This document shows positions 7,394 through 15,359 of a DNA stretch of 17,652 bases, one piece after another. The stretch covers positions 1 through 17,652 of the forward strand of contig NZ_CABUIW010000045.1 in assembly GCF_902491705.1 (NCBI RefSeq), given 5' to 3'. The stretch's first letter is position 1; every line of letters starts with the position of its first letter. The position numbers and the translations under genes were made by a program. Source of the DNA: an uncultured Lactobacillus sp. GTDB lineage: Bacteria; Bacillota; Bacilli; Lactobacillales; Lactobacillaceae. The notes beneath the pieces are model-generated. The model worked only from the letters and a program-made list of their open reading frames with translations, was not told where the DNA came from and searched no databases.

Positions 7394-10216
7394 ATGTTAT
7401 TTAAAAATGACTCTCAAATAAAAAGATTTAATCAGGAACAACCACATTTCTCAATTAGAAAATTAAGTGTTGGTGCAGCTTCTGTTTTAATTGGAATTAG
7501 TCTAATGGGTTTTACTAATCAAAGCGTCAAAGCTGACACAGTTTCTGAACCGACTACTGAAGAAACTACAAAGACTAATACAAATAATTCTGATCAACAA
7601 ACTCTAAAGAAGAATAATGTTCCATCCGTTGAACAATCCTCAACTGTAGAAAAAGAAAATTCTTCAAATACTGAACAAAATTCAGTTGTAGAAAAACAGG
7701 ATGGTACTACTGATAAAACTTCTCAAAGTACGGTTCCTACTTCAAACCAAGCTAATACAGAAGTAATAAATGAATATCCTAAAACAAATGTAGTCCAAGG
7801 TCAGAATTTAAATGCAAGTTCAAAACCTTCAGACTCTCAATCCACTGATACTCAAAACAAGGCTCTAAAATCTTTAGATGAGGCTAAAAAAGCTCCAGCT
7901 GTTCAGCCAGCAAAAGGCAATGAAGAAAGTAACGGCGAAGATATCAAGGGCATCAACAGTAAGATTACTATCACTGGTGAGAACAAATATACTGGTAAAA
8001 CTTCAGAATCAAGTGCTAAGAATGTTGAAGTAAATCCTTCTATTACTAAGGATTTGAACATGGTCATTACTATTGAAAATAATAGTGATACTGACAAGAA
8101 TATTAGCACTTCTTATCCTGATAATGCTTATGCCTTACCAGCCTATAATGGCCGCAAGAATGCTAATATCGTTGTCGATAGTTCAAGAGTAACAATCAAC
8201 AATAACCAAGTAACTTTTGGCGGTAATTATCAAGATGCTGGTTTAACTATTACTAACTGGGATGCAGCAAACGAACAAGGATCATCAGGCTTTAACAATA
8301 AGGAAGAAACAATTGCTAAAATCGTAAATGATCCTAGTTTAATCGGTGGTTTCCAAATTTCAGGAACTATAAAAGCTCACCAAATTGCAACCATTATTGT
8401 TCCTTTGAAAGTTGTTAATCCGGATCAAAAATCTGGTGGAAGCAAATTTGAAAGACAATATGGTCAAGCAGTTGTAATTAGCCTTGATCCAGAAGGTGGA
8501 CGCAGTGCTGGTGACTACACTAGCGTTAACTCCAGCGTTGATACTTTAGTAGACAACAATATTGCAAACCTTGCTGATAATGATGGTAATTTGACACTTA
8601 ATGCCGATGTTACTAACGGTGGACTTTTAACTCATCAAGAAACACTCGAATTTAACTTAAACAATATAGCTAACTTCAATAATAATCATCAAGTTCATGT
8701 TGTATTTGATCACAGTAAAGAAATTAATCTCGACTGGGCTGGCATTAATGGTGATAGTATTCAATATAAAGTTAATGGTGTTTACAAGACTGCTAGTCAA
8801 ATGACTGATGCTGACTGGAAAAACGTTACCGCAGTTAAGGTCAATGCGGGTTTAGCATCAGGTGCCACTGGTAAAATTTCCATTCCAGTTAAGGTTCAAA
8901 ATGTTGATCAGATCAAGAATGATTTGTTGACTAACGCTACTGCTAACCAGTCAAACTTAAGACAAAATACAGTTTCAATTAATACTTCTGTTGATTCAAA
9001 ATCAATTGGTAATCCAAAGACAACAACTTACTATTACGAATTACCTGCAGATGCTACGATGAATGCAGTTAACGCTAATATCGCTCATCAAAAGGGAATT
9101 TTACCAACAGTTTTAACTGTTGATGCAAATGGTATTCGTCATTATGTAGATATCCCAGAAATTCAGGATTTGATGCCATATTTGAATAAGGAAGACTTTA
9201 TTTATCAAAATATCGGTCACACTGACAGTAGTAAAGTCTTATTTACTGATGGTACTTTAAAGATTAAGTTGGATAAGATCTTTAATGCACTTAAAGACCA
9301 CGGCTACTCAGTAAATATTCAAAACAATAATGGCAATAAATCAACTTGGCCTCTCTACAGCTATAATGTTTCAGCAAGCGGCAATATTAACTTGTACGTT
9401 CAATTACAGAACATTTTTGATACCAAGGATTTAAACTTAACGCCTAACGATAGTTGGAACTCAAATGATAGTTTAATTTCCGCAAAAGTAGAATTTTATA
9501 ACCCAGTTACCATGAGACAGACTGGCTCAGAAGATTTAAAGGCTAATGGTAATTACACTTATGATCTTTATGATCCAGCAGGTAATCAAATTGCAAAGAA
9601 TGTTCCAGTTGGTCAAAATATTGGCAAATTGAGTGTGGGTAGATATCGTGTTGTTTACCACTATGAAATTAATGGAAATGAAATGGTTTCTAAAGAGGCT
9701 TATATCAATGTAAGTGAACCAGTTCAACCTACAAATCCTGTGCAACCAACTAATCCACCTGCACCTGTAACACCTGAACAACCAACTGTACCAGAAAATC
9801 CAACAAGTCCAGTGCAACCATCTAGTCCAAGTAACTCAAACGTTACTCCATTGCCAGAAATCACCCCAACTAGACCAGTAGCGCCATCTGCTCCAGATGT
9901 AAATGCAGATAGTGATTCTGATACTGTTCGTCCTCATGCAGAAAAGGTGAGTGCTGGTAGCAACAAGAAAACTGTCACTCCAAAGAATATGAATGTAATC
10001 AATAATAAAGTTGCTAAAGCTATGCCAGTTTCAAATGTACACTCACAACAGGTCGCACACCCACAAGCTAATAGTAAGAATGTAACTAGAAATGATGAAA
10101 ATACATTACCACAAACTGGCGAAAGGAAAGAAACGAATGCTGCAATCGTTGGATTGCTAGCTGCTGCTTTAGGCATCTTGGGTTTAGCAATTACTAAACA
10201 TAAAGCTAGAAACTAA
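7394..10216 (+). CDS. LPXTG cell-wall-anchored surface protein, putative adhesin
   Basis: The product is 940 residues. The start at 7394 is preferred over the ATG at 7385 because AGAGG (7380-7384) is 9 bases upstream, while the earlier ATG would touch it. Residues 1-48 form a YSIRK/GxxS-type signal peptide (FSIRKLSVGAASVLIG at 19-34, cleavage near VKA). A Thr/Gln/Ser/Asn-rich low-complexity region follows to about 180. A long Asn/Asp-rich beta-type region (about 185-770) has no domain I can name. The wall-spanning part (about 775-905) is Pro-rich, with a VQPTNPVQPTNPP repeat. The end is a standard sorting signal: LPQTG (905-909), a hydrophobic stretch and KHKARN. Sortase A would attach it to peptidoglycan. 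Adhesion is inferred from architecture only. It stands alone between its own promoter and a terminator. Confidence 0.88.
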   Translation: MLFKNDSQIKRFNQEQPHFSIRKLSVGAASVLIGISLMGFTNQSVKADTVSEPTTEETTKTNTNNSDQQTLKKNNVPSVEQSSTVEKENSSNTEQNSVVEKQDGTTDKTSQSTVPTSNQANTEVINEYPKTNVVQGQNLNASSKPSDSQSTDTQNKALKSLDEAKKAPAVQPAKGNEESNGEDIKGINSKITITGENKYTGKTSESSAKNVEVNPSITKDLNMVITIENNSDTDKNISTSYPDNAYALPAYNGRKNANIVVDSSRVTINNNQVTFGGNYQDAGLTITNWDAANEQGSSGFNNKEETIAKIVNDPSLIGGFQISGTIKAHQIATIIVPLKVVNPDQKSGGSKFERQYGQAVVISLDPEGGRSAGDYTSVNSSVDTLVDNNIANLADNDGNLTLNADVTNGGLLTHQETLEFNLNNIANFNNNHQVHVVFDHSKEINLDWAGINGDSIQYKVNGVYKTASQMTDADWKNVTAVKVNAGLASGATGKISIPVKVQNVDQIKNDLLTNATANQSNLRQNTVSINTSVDSKSIGNPKTTTYYYELPADATMNAVNANIAHQKGILPTVLTVDANGIRHYVDIPEIQDLMPYLNKEDFIYQNIGHTDSSKVLFTDGTLKIKLDKIFNALKDHGYSVNIQNNNGNKSTWPLYSYNVSASGNINLYVQLQNIFDTKDLNLTPNDSWNSNDSLISAKVEFYNPVTMRQTGSEDLKANGNYTYDLYDPAGNQIAKNVPVGQNIGKLSVGRYRVVYHYEINGNEMVSKEAYINVSEPVQPTNPVQPTNPPAPVTPEQPTVPENPTSPVQPSSPSNSNVTPLPEITPTRPVAPSAPDVNADSDSDTVRPHAEKVSAGSNKKTVTPKNMNVINNKVAKAMPVSNVHSQQVAHPQANSKNVTRNDENTLPQTGERKETNAAIVGLLAAALGILGLAITKHKARN

Positions 10217-10235
10217 ATTTTAATTAACGAATAAA

Positions 10236-10280
10236 AAACAGGAGAAAGGATCACTAAACCTTTTCTCCTGTTTATTATTT
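10236..10280. terminator. Terminator after the LPQTG gene
   Basis: AACAGGAGAAAGG (10237-10249) pairs with CCTTTTCTCCTGTT (10259-10272) with one bulged base and a 9-base loop. It is followed by TTTATTATTT. An A-run precedes the stem, so it may also work on the minus strand. Confidence 0.85.
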
Positions 10281-10289
10281 CTCATGCTT

Positions 10290-10295
10290 TATAAT
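10290..10295 (+). promoter_or_regulatory. Candidate -10 box of rarA
   Basis: A perfect TATAAT lies 33 bases before the rarA start, immediately after the previous terminator. No good -35 hexamer is visible at the expected distance, where the T-run of the terminator sits. It is the best promoter candidate in the short gap. Confidence 0.4.
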
Positions 10296-10328
10296 GTAAC
10301 TTAGACACAATAAAAGAAGGAAGTAATT

Positions 10329-11618
10329 ATGACTTTTAAGCAACCGCTTGCCGATCTAATGCGACCAAAAGCACTAGATGAAATGGTGGGCCAGAAGCAT
10401 TTACTAGCAAAAGGACAACCACTTTATCAAATTATCAATGAACATATTCCACTTAGTCTACTTTTATGGGGACCACCTGGGTGCGGGAAAACTACATTAG
10501 CTTATGTAATGTCGCAAACCTTGAAATTACCTTTTGAAAAATTCAACGCATCTATTCAAAATAAAAGCCAATTGCAAAAATTGATTCAGAAACATCCTGA
10601 TGAAAGCTTTGTCTTACTTTTAGACGAAATTCATCGTTTAACTAAGCCAATCCAAGATTATCTATTGCCATATTTAGAAAATGGTCATGTTTTATTGGTA
10701 GGTACAACGACTGAAAATCCAATTATGTCAATTCAGCCAGCCATTAGATCTAGATGTCAGATATTTGAGTTTTATCCAATTAGTGCAAAAGACGTAGAAC
10801 CTGTTTTAATCAAAGCCGCAAAAAAGCAACTAGGCTTTGATTTACCTAAAGAGCAAGCCCATGCAATAGCTAATAGTGGCAATGGGGATGTACGCGTATC
10901 TTTAAATATTTTAGATACACTTAACGCTATGCATCCCCAAAACATCTCAATGCAAGATATTGAGCAATTTGCTAAAAATCAACATTTTGCTTTCGATAAA
11001 GATGCTACTAAACATTACGATTATCTTTCCGCGTTTCAAGATTCAATCGAAGGTTCTGATGCCGACGCAGCCTTATATTATTTAGCGGTTATCTTAAAAT
11101 CCGGCGATCTAGAATCAGTTGTTAGACGACTTAAAGATTCTGCTGCCTTAGATGTTGGGCTAGCAGATCCTGCAAGAGTGGCTCAAGTAATTACTTTGGC
11201 CAATACTGCCCTTGAAATTGGCTTGCCACGTGCTTCAACTCATCTTGCTATGGCAACAATCTTACTCGCGATAGCACCGCGATCAGATTCCGCAATGCAA
11301 GCTTATTATCAAGCAGCTAAAGACGCAGAGCATCCTACAGATCATCCGATGCCAAAATATTTACAAGATTCACACTATAAAGGTGCTGGTAAATTGCGTG
11401 GTGCTGGAGAAATGCAAAATATGTTTGATTTGCCACATAATATAGCTAGACAAGAATACTTGCCTAAAGATCTAGTAGGTAAGCATTACTATATTCCTGC
11501 TCAAAACAAATCAGAAGAGAAGCTTTATTCCCAATATCAAGCTTTATACAAATACATTTATCAAAAGCCGTTTATTCCTACTAAGTTTCCTGATCACTTT
11601 GAACATTTCAAAAGTTAA
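10329..11618 (+). CDS. rarA: Replication-associated recombination protein A (RarA/MgsA), AAA+ ATPase
   Basis: This 429-residue protein is of the RarA/MgsA/WRNIP1 family, which acts at stalled replication forks and interacts with single-stranded DNA binding protein. The family opening PLADLMRPKALDEMVGQKHLL (about 6-26) leads to Walker A GPPGCGKT (48-55), Walker B LLLDE (96-100), a sensor region GTTTENP (125-131) and the arginine-finger region AIRSRCQIFEF (138-148). The C-terminal half, from about 230, is the tetramerisation/MgsA domain, with DSIEGSDADAALYYLA and the GAGKLRGAGEM stretch. Length is normal. AGAAGGAAG precedes the start at the right spacing. It is a housekeeping gene flanked by a terminator upstream, and probably monocistronic, since the downstream bile salt hydrolase gene has its own promoter-like sequence. 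Confidence 0.9.
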   Translation: MTFKQPLADLMRPKALDEMVGQKHLLAKGQPLYQIINEHIPLSLLLWGPPGCGKTTLAYVMSQTLKLPFEKFNASIQNKSQLQKLIQKHPDESFVLLLDEIHRLTKPIQDYLLPYLENGHVLLVGTTTENPIMSIQPAIRSRCQIFEFYPISAKDVEPVLIKAAKKQLGFDLPKEQAHAIANSGNGDVRVSLNILDTLNAMHPQNISMQDIEQFAKNQHFAFDKDATKHYDYLSAFQDSIEGSDADAALYYLAVILKSGDLESVVRRLKDSAALDVGLADPARVAQVITLANTALEIGLPRASTHLAMATILLAIAPRSDSAMQAYYQAAKDAEHPTDHPMPKYLQDSHYKGAGKLRGAGEMQNMFDLPHNIARQEYLPKDLVGKHYYIPAQNKSEEKLYSQYQALYKYIYQKPFIPTKFPDHFEHFKS

Positions 11619-11671
11619 AAATTTATACTTTTCTTAATTTTAATGCAGTGCTGTTAAGAGTAGAATAGCCT

Positions 11672-11680
11672 TGTTATAAA
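11672..11680 (+). promoter_or_regulatory. Extended -10 promoter element of bsh
   Basis: TGTTATAAA (TG at 11672-11673 and TATAAA at 11675-11680) is an extended -10 element about 30 bases before the bile salt hydrolase start. The -35 region is weak, as is common with extended -10 promoters. No terminator separates it from rarA, so some read-through is possible. Confidence 0.45.
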
Positions 11681-11710
11681 AATTAGGTTATAGAAAGAGT
11701 GTAGATAAAC

Positions 11711-12688
11711 ATGTGTACATCTATTTGTTACAATCCAAATGATCATTACTTTGGTAGAAACCTTGACTATGAAATTGCTTATGGTCAAAAGGTAGTTATC
11801 GTTCCAAGAAACTACGAATTTAAATATAGACAATTACCAACGCAAAAGTCACATTATGCTTTTATTGGCGTCTCCGTAGTTAGCGATGATTACCCATTAT
11901 TATGTGATGCTATTAATGAAAAGGGCTTAGGAATTGCCGGCTTAAACTTCCTTGGACCTAACCACTACTTCCCAGAAATTGAAGGTAAGAAAAACATTGC
12001 CTCCTTTGAATTAATACCATACTTATTAAGTAATTTCGAAACTACTGATGACGTTAAAAAGGCTTTAGCTAATGCAAATATTTCAAACGCTAGTTTTGCA
12101 GATAACCTTCCTGCATCTGATTTGCACTGGCTTATGAGTGATAAAACTGGAAAGAGCATCGTAGTTGAATCAACTGAATCTGGCTTACACATTTACGATA
12201 ATCCAGTAAACGTTTTGACTAATAACCCAGAATTTCCAAATCAATTAAGCAAATTAAGTGATTATGCTGATGTTACTCCAGGTACTCCTAAAAATACTTT
12301 AGTACCTAATGTTGATTTAAACATGTACAGCAGAAGTCTTGGTACTCATCATTTACCTGGTGGTATGGATTCAAGTTCTCGTTTTGTTAAGAGTGCATTT
12401 GCTTTAGCTCATGCTCCTAAAGGTAAGGACGAAGTAGAAAACGTTACTAACTACTTCCACATTTTACACTCTGTTGAACAACCTAAGGGCTTAGATGAAG
12501 TAGAAGATAATCGCTTCGAATTTACCATGTACACTGATTGCATGAACTTAGACAAGGGTATTCTATACTTCACCACTTATGATAATAACCGCATCAGTGC
12601 AGTAGATATGCATAAAGCAGACTTAGACGCCAAAGATTTAATTTGTTACGATTTGTTCAAGAAGCAAGACATCGATTATATGAATTAA
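11711..12688 (+). CDS. bsh: Conjugated bile salt hydrolase (choloylglycine hydrolase family)
   Basis: This 325-residue cytoplasmic N-terminal-nucleophile hydrolase removes glycine or taurine from conjugated bile acids. All expected active-site residues are present: Cys2 (nucleophile after Met removal), Arg16, Asp19, Asn79, Asn171 and Arg224. The opening MCTSICYNPNDHYFGRNLDY and the AINEKGLGIAGLNF stretch are diagnostic. No signal peptide is present, as expected. The loop around 206-218 reads YSRSLGTHHLPGG, where the L. plantarum enzyme, from memory, has YSRGMGGLGLPG. This loop has been linked to glycine/taurine preference, so the Ser is worth noting. The Shine-Dalgarno is weak (AGAAAGAG, about 11 bases away). 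A terminator follows at once. Some lactobacilli carry two or three bsh paralogues, and which one this is cannot be fixed here. Confidence 0.93.
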   Translation: MCTSICYNPNDHYFGRNLDYEIAYGQKVVIVPRNYEFKYRQLPTQKSHYAFIGVSVVSDDYPLLCDAINEKGLGIAGLNFLGPNHYFPEIEGKKNIASFELIPYLLSNFETTDDVKKALANANISNASFADNLPASDLHWLMSDKTGKSIVVESTESGLHIYDNPVNVLTNNPEFPNQLSKLSDYADVTPGTPKNTLVPNVDLNMYSRSLGTHHLPGGMDSSSRFVKSAFALAHAPKGKDEVENVTNYFHILHSVEQPKGLDEVEDNRFEFTMYTDCMNLDKGILYFTTYDNNRISAVDMHKADLDAKDLICYDLFKKQDIDYMN

Positions 12689-12696
12689 AATTTTAG

Positions 12697-12725
12697 CCAC
12701 TCACAAATGTGAGTGGTTTTTCTTT
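12697..12725 (+). terminator. Terminator of bsh
   Basis: CCACTCAC (12697-12704) and GTGAGTGG (12709-12716) form a perfect 8-bp stem with an AAAT loop. It is followed by TTTTTCTTT, starting nine bases after the stop codon. Confidence 0.85.
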
Positions 12726-12734
12726 GTAATTATG

Positions 12735-12748
12735 TTTGACATCTAACA
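12735..12748. promoter_or_regulatory. MarR-type operator 1 (degenerate), over the -35 box
   Basis: TTTGACATCTAACA aligns with the core of the downstream palindrome, TTAGGCGTCTAACA (12768-12781). The right half CTAACA is identical and the left half is degenerate. It overlaps the TTGACA -35 box at 12736-12741, so binding here would block RNA polymerase. Confidence 0.5.
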
Positions 12749-12764
12749 AAAATAAAATTACCAT
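12736..12764 (+). promoter_or_regulatory. Promoter of the marR-MFS operon
   Basis: A perfect TTGACA (12736-12741) is followed after 17 bases by TACCAT (12759-12764), a four-of-six -10 match. The start point would be near 12771, inside the second operator, so the promoter is framed by two repressor sites. Confidence 0.55.
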
Positions 12765-12783
12765 ATGTTAGGCGTCTAACATA
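12764..12783. promoter_or_regulatory. MarR-type operator 2, palindrome over the transcription start
   Basis: TATGTTAG (12764-12771) and CTAACATA (12776-12783) are perfect 8-base inverted repeats around GCGT. Size and spacing suit a dimeric winged-helix repressor of the MarR family. The site lies just upstream of the MarR gene and its GGAGGG ribosome site (12788-12793), implying autorepression relieved by a ligand. Confidence 0.7.
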
Positions 12784-12796
12784 ATTTGGAGGGAAT

Positions 12797-13207
12797 ATGG
12801 AACCAATTAAAAAAATAGTTAAACAAGCAACGACACAGATCGAGAGAGAACGCGATCATTTTGCCGCGAGCTTGAACATTACTGGCACACAAATGTCTGT
12901 AATTGATTTTTTGTCAAATATGCCTGATTACACAGCTAGTCAAAATGAAATCGAGCAAGAATTTGATATTCGACGATCAACTACAACAATTATGCTTCAA
13001 AGAATGGAGAAAAGAGGTTTAATTGAGCGAATTACCAGTCCAAATGACAAGAGGCAAAAACTAGTTAAATTAACTGAAAAAGCTCAGACTTTGGTCGAAA
13101 AAATTCATGAATATATGAAACAAGATGACCTAAAACTAAGAGCAAATTTTACTAATGAAGAACTAGAAATCACTAGAAAGGTGTTGGAATTAATTAAAAA
13201 TGGCTAA
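12797..13207 (+). CDS. MarR-family transcriptional regulator
   Basis: This 136-residue regulator has a winged helix-turn-helix at about residues 40-100. The recognition helix region is ASQNEIEQEFDIRRSTTTIMLQRMEKRGLI, and the wing contains the conserved SPNDKRQKLVKLTEKA (DxRxxxxxLT signature). Flanking N- and C-terminal helices would form the dimer interface. GGAGGG is 3-8 bases before the start. The last eight bases overlap the start of the exporter gene, so the two are translationally coupled. With two CTAACA-type operators at the promoter, it most likely represses its own operon until a toxic ligand binds. The ligand is unknown. A bile-related signal is only a guess from the neighbouring bsh. 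Confidence 0.88.
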   Translation: MEPIKKIVKQATTQIERERDHFAASLNITGTQMSVIDFLSNMPDYTASQNEIEQEFDIRRSTTTIMLQRMEKRGLIERITSPNDKRQKLVKLTEKAQTLVEKIHEYMKQDDLKLRANFTNEELEITRKVLELIKNG

Positions 13208-14582
13208 AAATGAAAAAATACCTGCAAAAGTTTTTGCGGCAATTGTTGCGACAGGATTGATGTCATTTTGTGGAGTTATCGTTGAAACTTCGATGAATAT
13301 TGCCTTTCCAACTTTGATGAAAGACTTTTCAGTATCAACAAACACTGTATCGTGGATCACCTCAATTTATTTATTGGCAATTTCAATCATTGTGCCAATT
13401 TCTGCGATCTTAAAGAGCAGTTACAAAACCAAAAATCTTTTTCTAACTGCTAATATTTTATTCCTGTGCGGTCTTATTATTGATGCAATTGCACCGGCTT
13501 TTATTTTTCTATTGCTGGGAAGAGTAGTACAAGGAATTGCGACTGGGATCGCCTTGCCGCTTATGTTTAACATCATTTTAGAACAGGTCCCTAAATCAAA
13601 AATAGGGACCATGATGGGAGTCGGCAACTTGATTACTGGTGCAGCTCCGGCATTAGGTCCAACTTTTGGTGGTATTGTCATCAACAACTTAGGTTGGCGT
13701 TGGATTTTTTATTTATTATTGCCATTTATAATACTTTCACTGATTTTAGGACTATGGGGAATCGAACAAAAATCTAAGCTAGTTAAGCAAAGAATTGATG
13801 TACCAAGCTTCTTGCTAATTGCAGTCTTCTTTAGTGGAGCGATTTATGGCTTTAGTAGTTTAAGCAACGGCAATATTTTAGAAATTGTTGTACCTTTAAT
13901 TCTAGTAATTTTAGCGGCAATTCTATTAGTCAAAAGAACAAAGAAGATACCACATCCTTTACTTAAGCTTGATTTATTTAAGAATAAATATTTTACTGCA
14001 TCTGTATTAGGATTTTTCTTAATTCAAATGATATCGCTGGGTAATGCCTTCTTAATTCCAAACTACATTCAGTTAACTAATGGCAGCAGTGCGATGACTG
14101 CCGGATTGATAGTTCTACCAGCTGGTGCAATCGGCGCAATAATGGGGCCAATTGGCGGACACTTGCTTGATAAACATGGTGCAAGAAATGTAACTTTAGC
14201 CGGTGTTTATTTGATGATTGCTGAATTAGCTATTTTCACTCTTTCAGCTAGAAACATGTCTAACTTATTCATCATGTTGGTCTACATTCTTTACATGGGC
14301 GGAATGGGCATGATCTTAGGTAATGTTATGACTTATGCACTTAGTCGAATTGATAAAAAATGGGTTACACAAGGTAATGCTATTTTAAGTACTGTTCAAC
14401 AATTTGCTGGTGCGGTAGGTACATCAGTCACTTCCGCAATTGTAGCTGTAAGTCAGAATACTTTTCATTCAAAAGTCGGTATGCCAACTGCAATTGGTAC
14501 GCAACATGCCTATATCTTTTTATTAATCATTGCAATAATTATCTGGTCTTTGTTCTTCAAATATGTAAAAGATGAAAAGTAA
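13200..14582 (+). CDS. MFS multidrug exporter (DHA2/EmrB-QacA-like)
   Basis: This 460-residue membrane protein of the major facilitator superfamily has about fourteen hydrophobic segments, the number typical of DHA2 drug:H+ antiporters. Visible signatures are LGRVVQGIATG (106-116, motif B) and the antiporter motif C GAAPALGPTFGG (147-158) followed by NLGWRWIF. The motif A loop after the second segment (about 72-80) has lost its usual acid, while a motif-A-like GGHLLDKHGARN occurs in the second half. The start overlaps the marR stop by eight bases (ATGGCTAA). Control by the MarR protein is implied by the shared promoter. The substrate is unknown. Confidence 0.88.
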   Translation: MAKNEKIPAKVFAAIVATGLMSFCGVIVETSMNIAFPTLMKDFSVSTNTVSWITSIYLLAISIIVPISAILKSSYKTKNLFLTANILFLCGLIIDAIAPAFIFLLLGRVVQGIATGIALPLMFNIILEQVPKSKIGTMMGVGNLITGAAPALGPTFGGIVINNLGWRWIFYLLLPFIILSLILGLWGIEQKSKLVKQRIDVPSFLLIAVFFSGAIYGFSSLSNGNILEIVVPLILVILAAILLVKRTKKIPHPLLKLDLFKNKYFTASVLGFFLIQMISLGNAFLIPNYIQLTNGSSAMTAGLIVLPAGAIGAIMGPIGGHLLDKHGARNVTLAGVYLMIAELAIFTLSARNMSNLFIMLVYILYMGGMGMILGNVMTYALSRIDKKWVTQGNAILSTVQQFAGAVGTSVTSAIVAVSQNTFHSKVGMPTAIGTQHAYIFLLIIAIIIWSLFFKYVKDEK

Positions 14583-14629
14583 TAATTGGTGTAAAATATA
14601 GCTAATCCATTTGAAAGTTGAGATTACAA

Positions 14630-15232
14630 ATGAAAAAGAAGTTTAAATTAGCATTAGTTGCAGCTGCTTTGCTTGCATTTCCATTAACTACTAAAGCTCA
14701 ACCAGTTAATGCCGCAAACAAGACAGTAATTAAGCTAAAGAAATCAGATTTTCAACCATATAGTGATCCTGCTGACATGCGTAAGATGACAGGAACCTAT
14801 TGGAAAAAATCTAGTGAGACTAAAAAAGCATATCCTAATTTACGTAAAGTGAAGAATTTGAATTTACGTGTATCTATTTTAGGTAACCGTACCTATGTTA
14901 GAAGTGGTAAAAAGGTTCTTTACACGATGTATAGTTCTGCTGGTAGAATTATAAACGGCAAAAGTTTAACGCCACGTGGCACTTATCATACAAATGCGTA
15001 TCATCCACACCGTTTTTCAGAAGCCTTATATCCAGTAGGTTGGATTGGACAATTATATTTGTTCCACTCAGTACCAACTCATATGTGGTCAAACGAGTTT
15101 ATATTAAGTGAGGCTCATAAATTAGGTAAGATGCCTGCAAGTCATGGTTGTGTTCGCTTGTCAGTAAGAGATGCCAAGTGGCTTCATGACCATGTGCCGT
15201 ATAATACAAAAGTTGAAATCCATTATAAATAA
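14630..15232 (+). CDS. Secreted L,D-transpeptidase-like (YkuD-fold) protein
   Basis: This 200-residue protein starts at 14630 rather than at the TTG at 14618, since ATG followed by MKKKFKLALVAAALLAFP is a regular signal peptide (cleavage near VNA, residue 28). The catalytic domain (about 78-198) carries LFHSVP with His146 and the signature SHGCVRL with His172 and nucleophile Cys174, followed by SVRDAKWLHDHVP. YkuD enzymes make 3-3 peptidoglycan cross-links or attach proteins to the wall. Lactobacilli of this group mainly use 4-3 cross-links through D-aspartate, so the real role is uncertain. The gene begins 47 bases after the MFS stop with no terminator between them, so it may be the third gene of the marR operon. 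The ribosome site is weak. Confidence 0.82.
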   Translation: MKKKFKLALVAAALLAFPLTTKAQPVNAANKTVIKLKKSDFQPYSDPADMRKMTGTYWKKSSETKKAYPNLRKVKNLNLRVSILGNRTYVRSGKKVLYTMYSSAGRIINGKSLTPRGTYHTNAYHPHRFSEALYPVGWIGQLYLFHSVPTHMWSNEFILSEAHKLGKMPASHGCVRLSVRDAKWLHDHVPYNTKVEIHYK

Positions 15233-15234
15233 AA

Positions 15235-15270
15235 AATAAGCCAAGATGCCTATGCACCTTGGCTTTATTT
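15235..15270 (+). terminator. Terminator after the L,D-transpeptidase gene
   Basis: AAGCCAAGATGC (15238-15249) pairs with GCACCTTGGCTT (15254-15265) with one mismatch and a CTAT loop, followed by TATTTGT. AT-rich flanks lengthen the stem. It ends the possible three-gene marR unit and isolates the downstream T-box operon. Confidence 0.8.
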
Positions 15271-15322
15271 GTCCTGTAAATGAAATTATTTATGATAATT
15301 TTGAATAATTTATTAAAAAATA

Positions 15323-15351
15323 TTGACAAAGTTAATTGAAGATTATAATAT
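15323..15351 (+). promoter_or_regulatory. Promoter of the T-box operon
   Basis: A perfect TTGACA (15323-15328) is followed by overlapping -10 candidates: TAATAT (15346-15351, 17-base spacing) and TATAAT (15344-15349, 15-base spacing). Transcription would begin near 15357, giving a leader of about 320 bases before the first start codon. Confidence 0.75.
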
Positions 15352-15359
15352 AGTATCAA

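Noticed and set aside
9536..9817. Minus-strand reading frame of 93 codons inside the LPQTG gene
   Set aside because: It is rich in Trp, Cys and Ile because it is the complement of the Pro/Asn-rich coding sequence. No ribosome site is present.
15099..15359. Minus-strand reading frame of 86 codons across the T-box promoter region
   Set aside because: It overlaps the end of the L,D-transpeptidase gene, its terminator and the T-box promoter. Its composition is not protein-like and it lacks a ribosome site.
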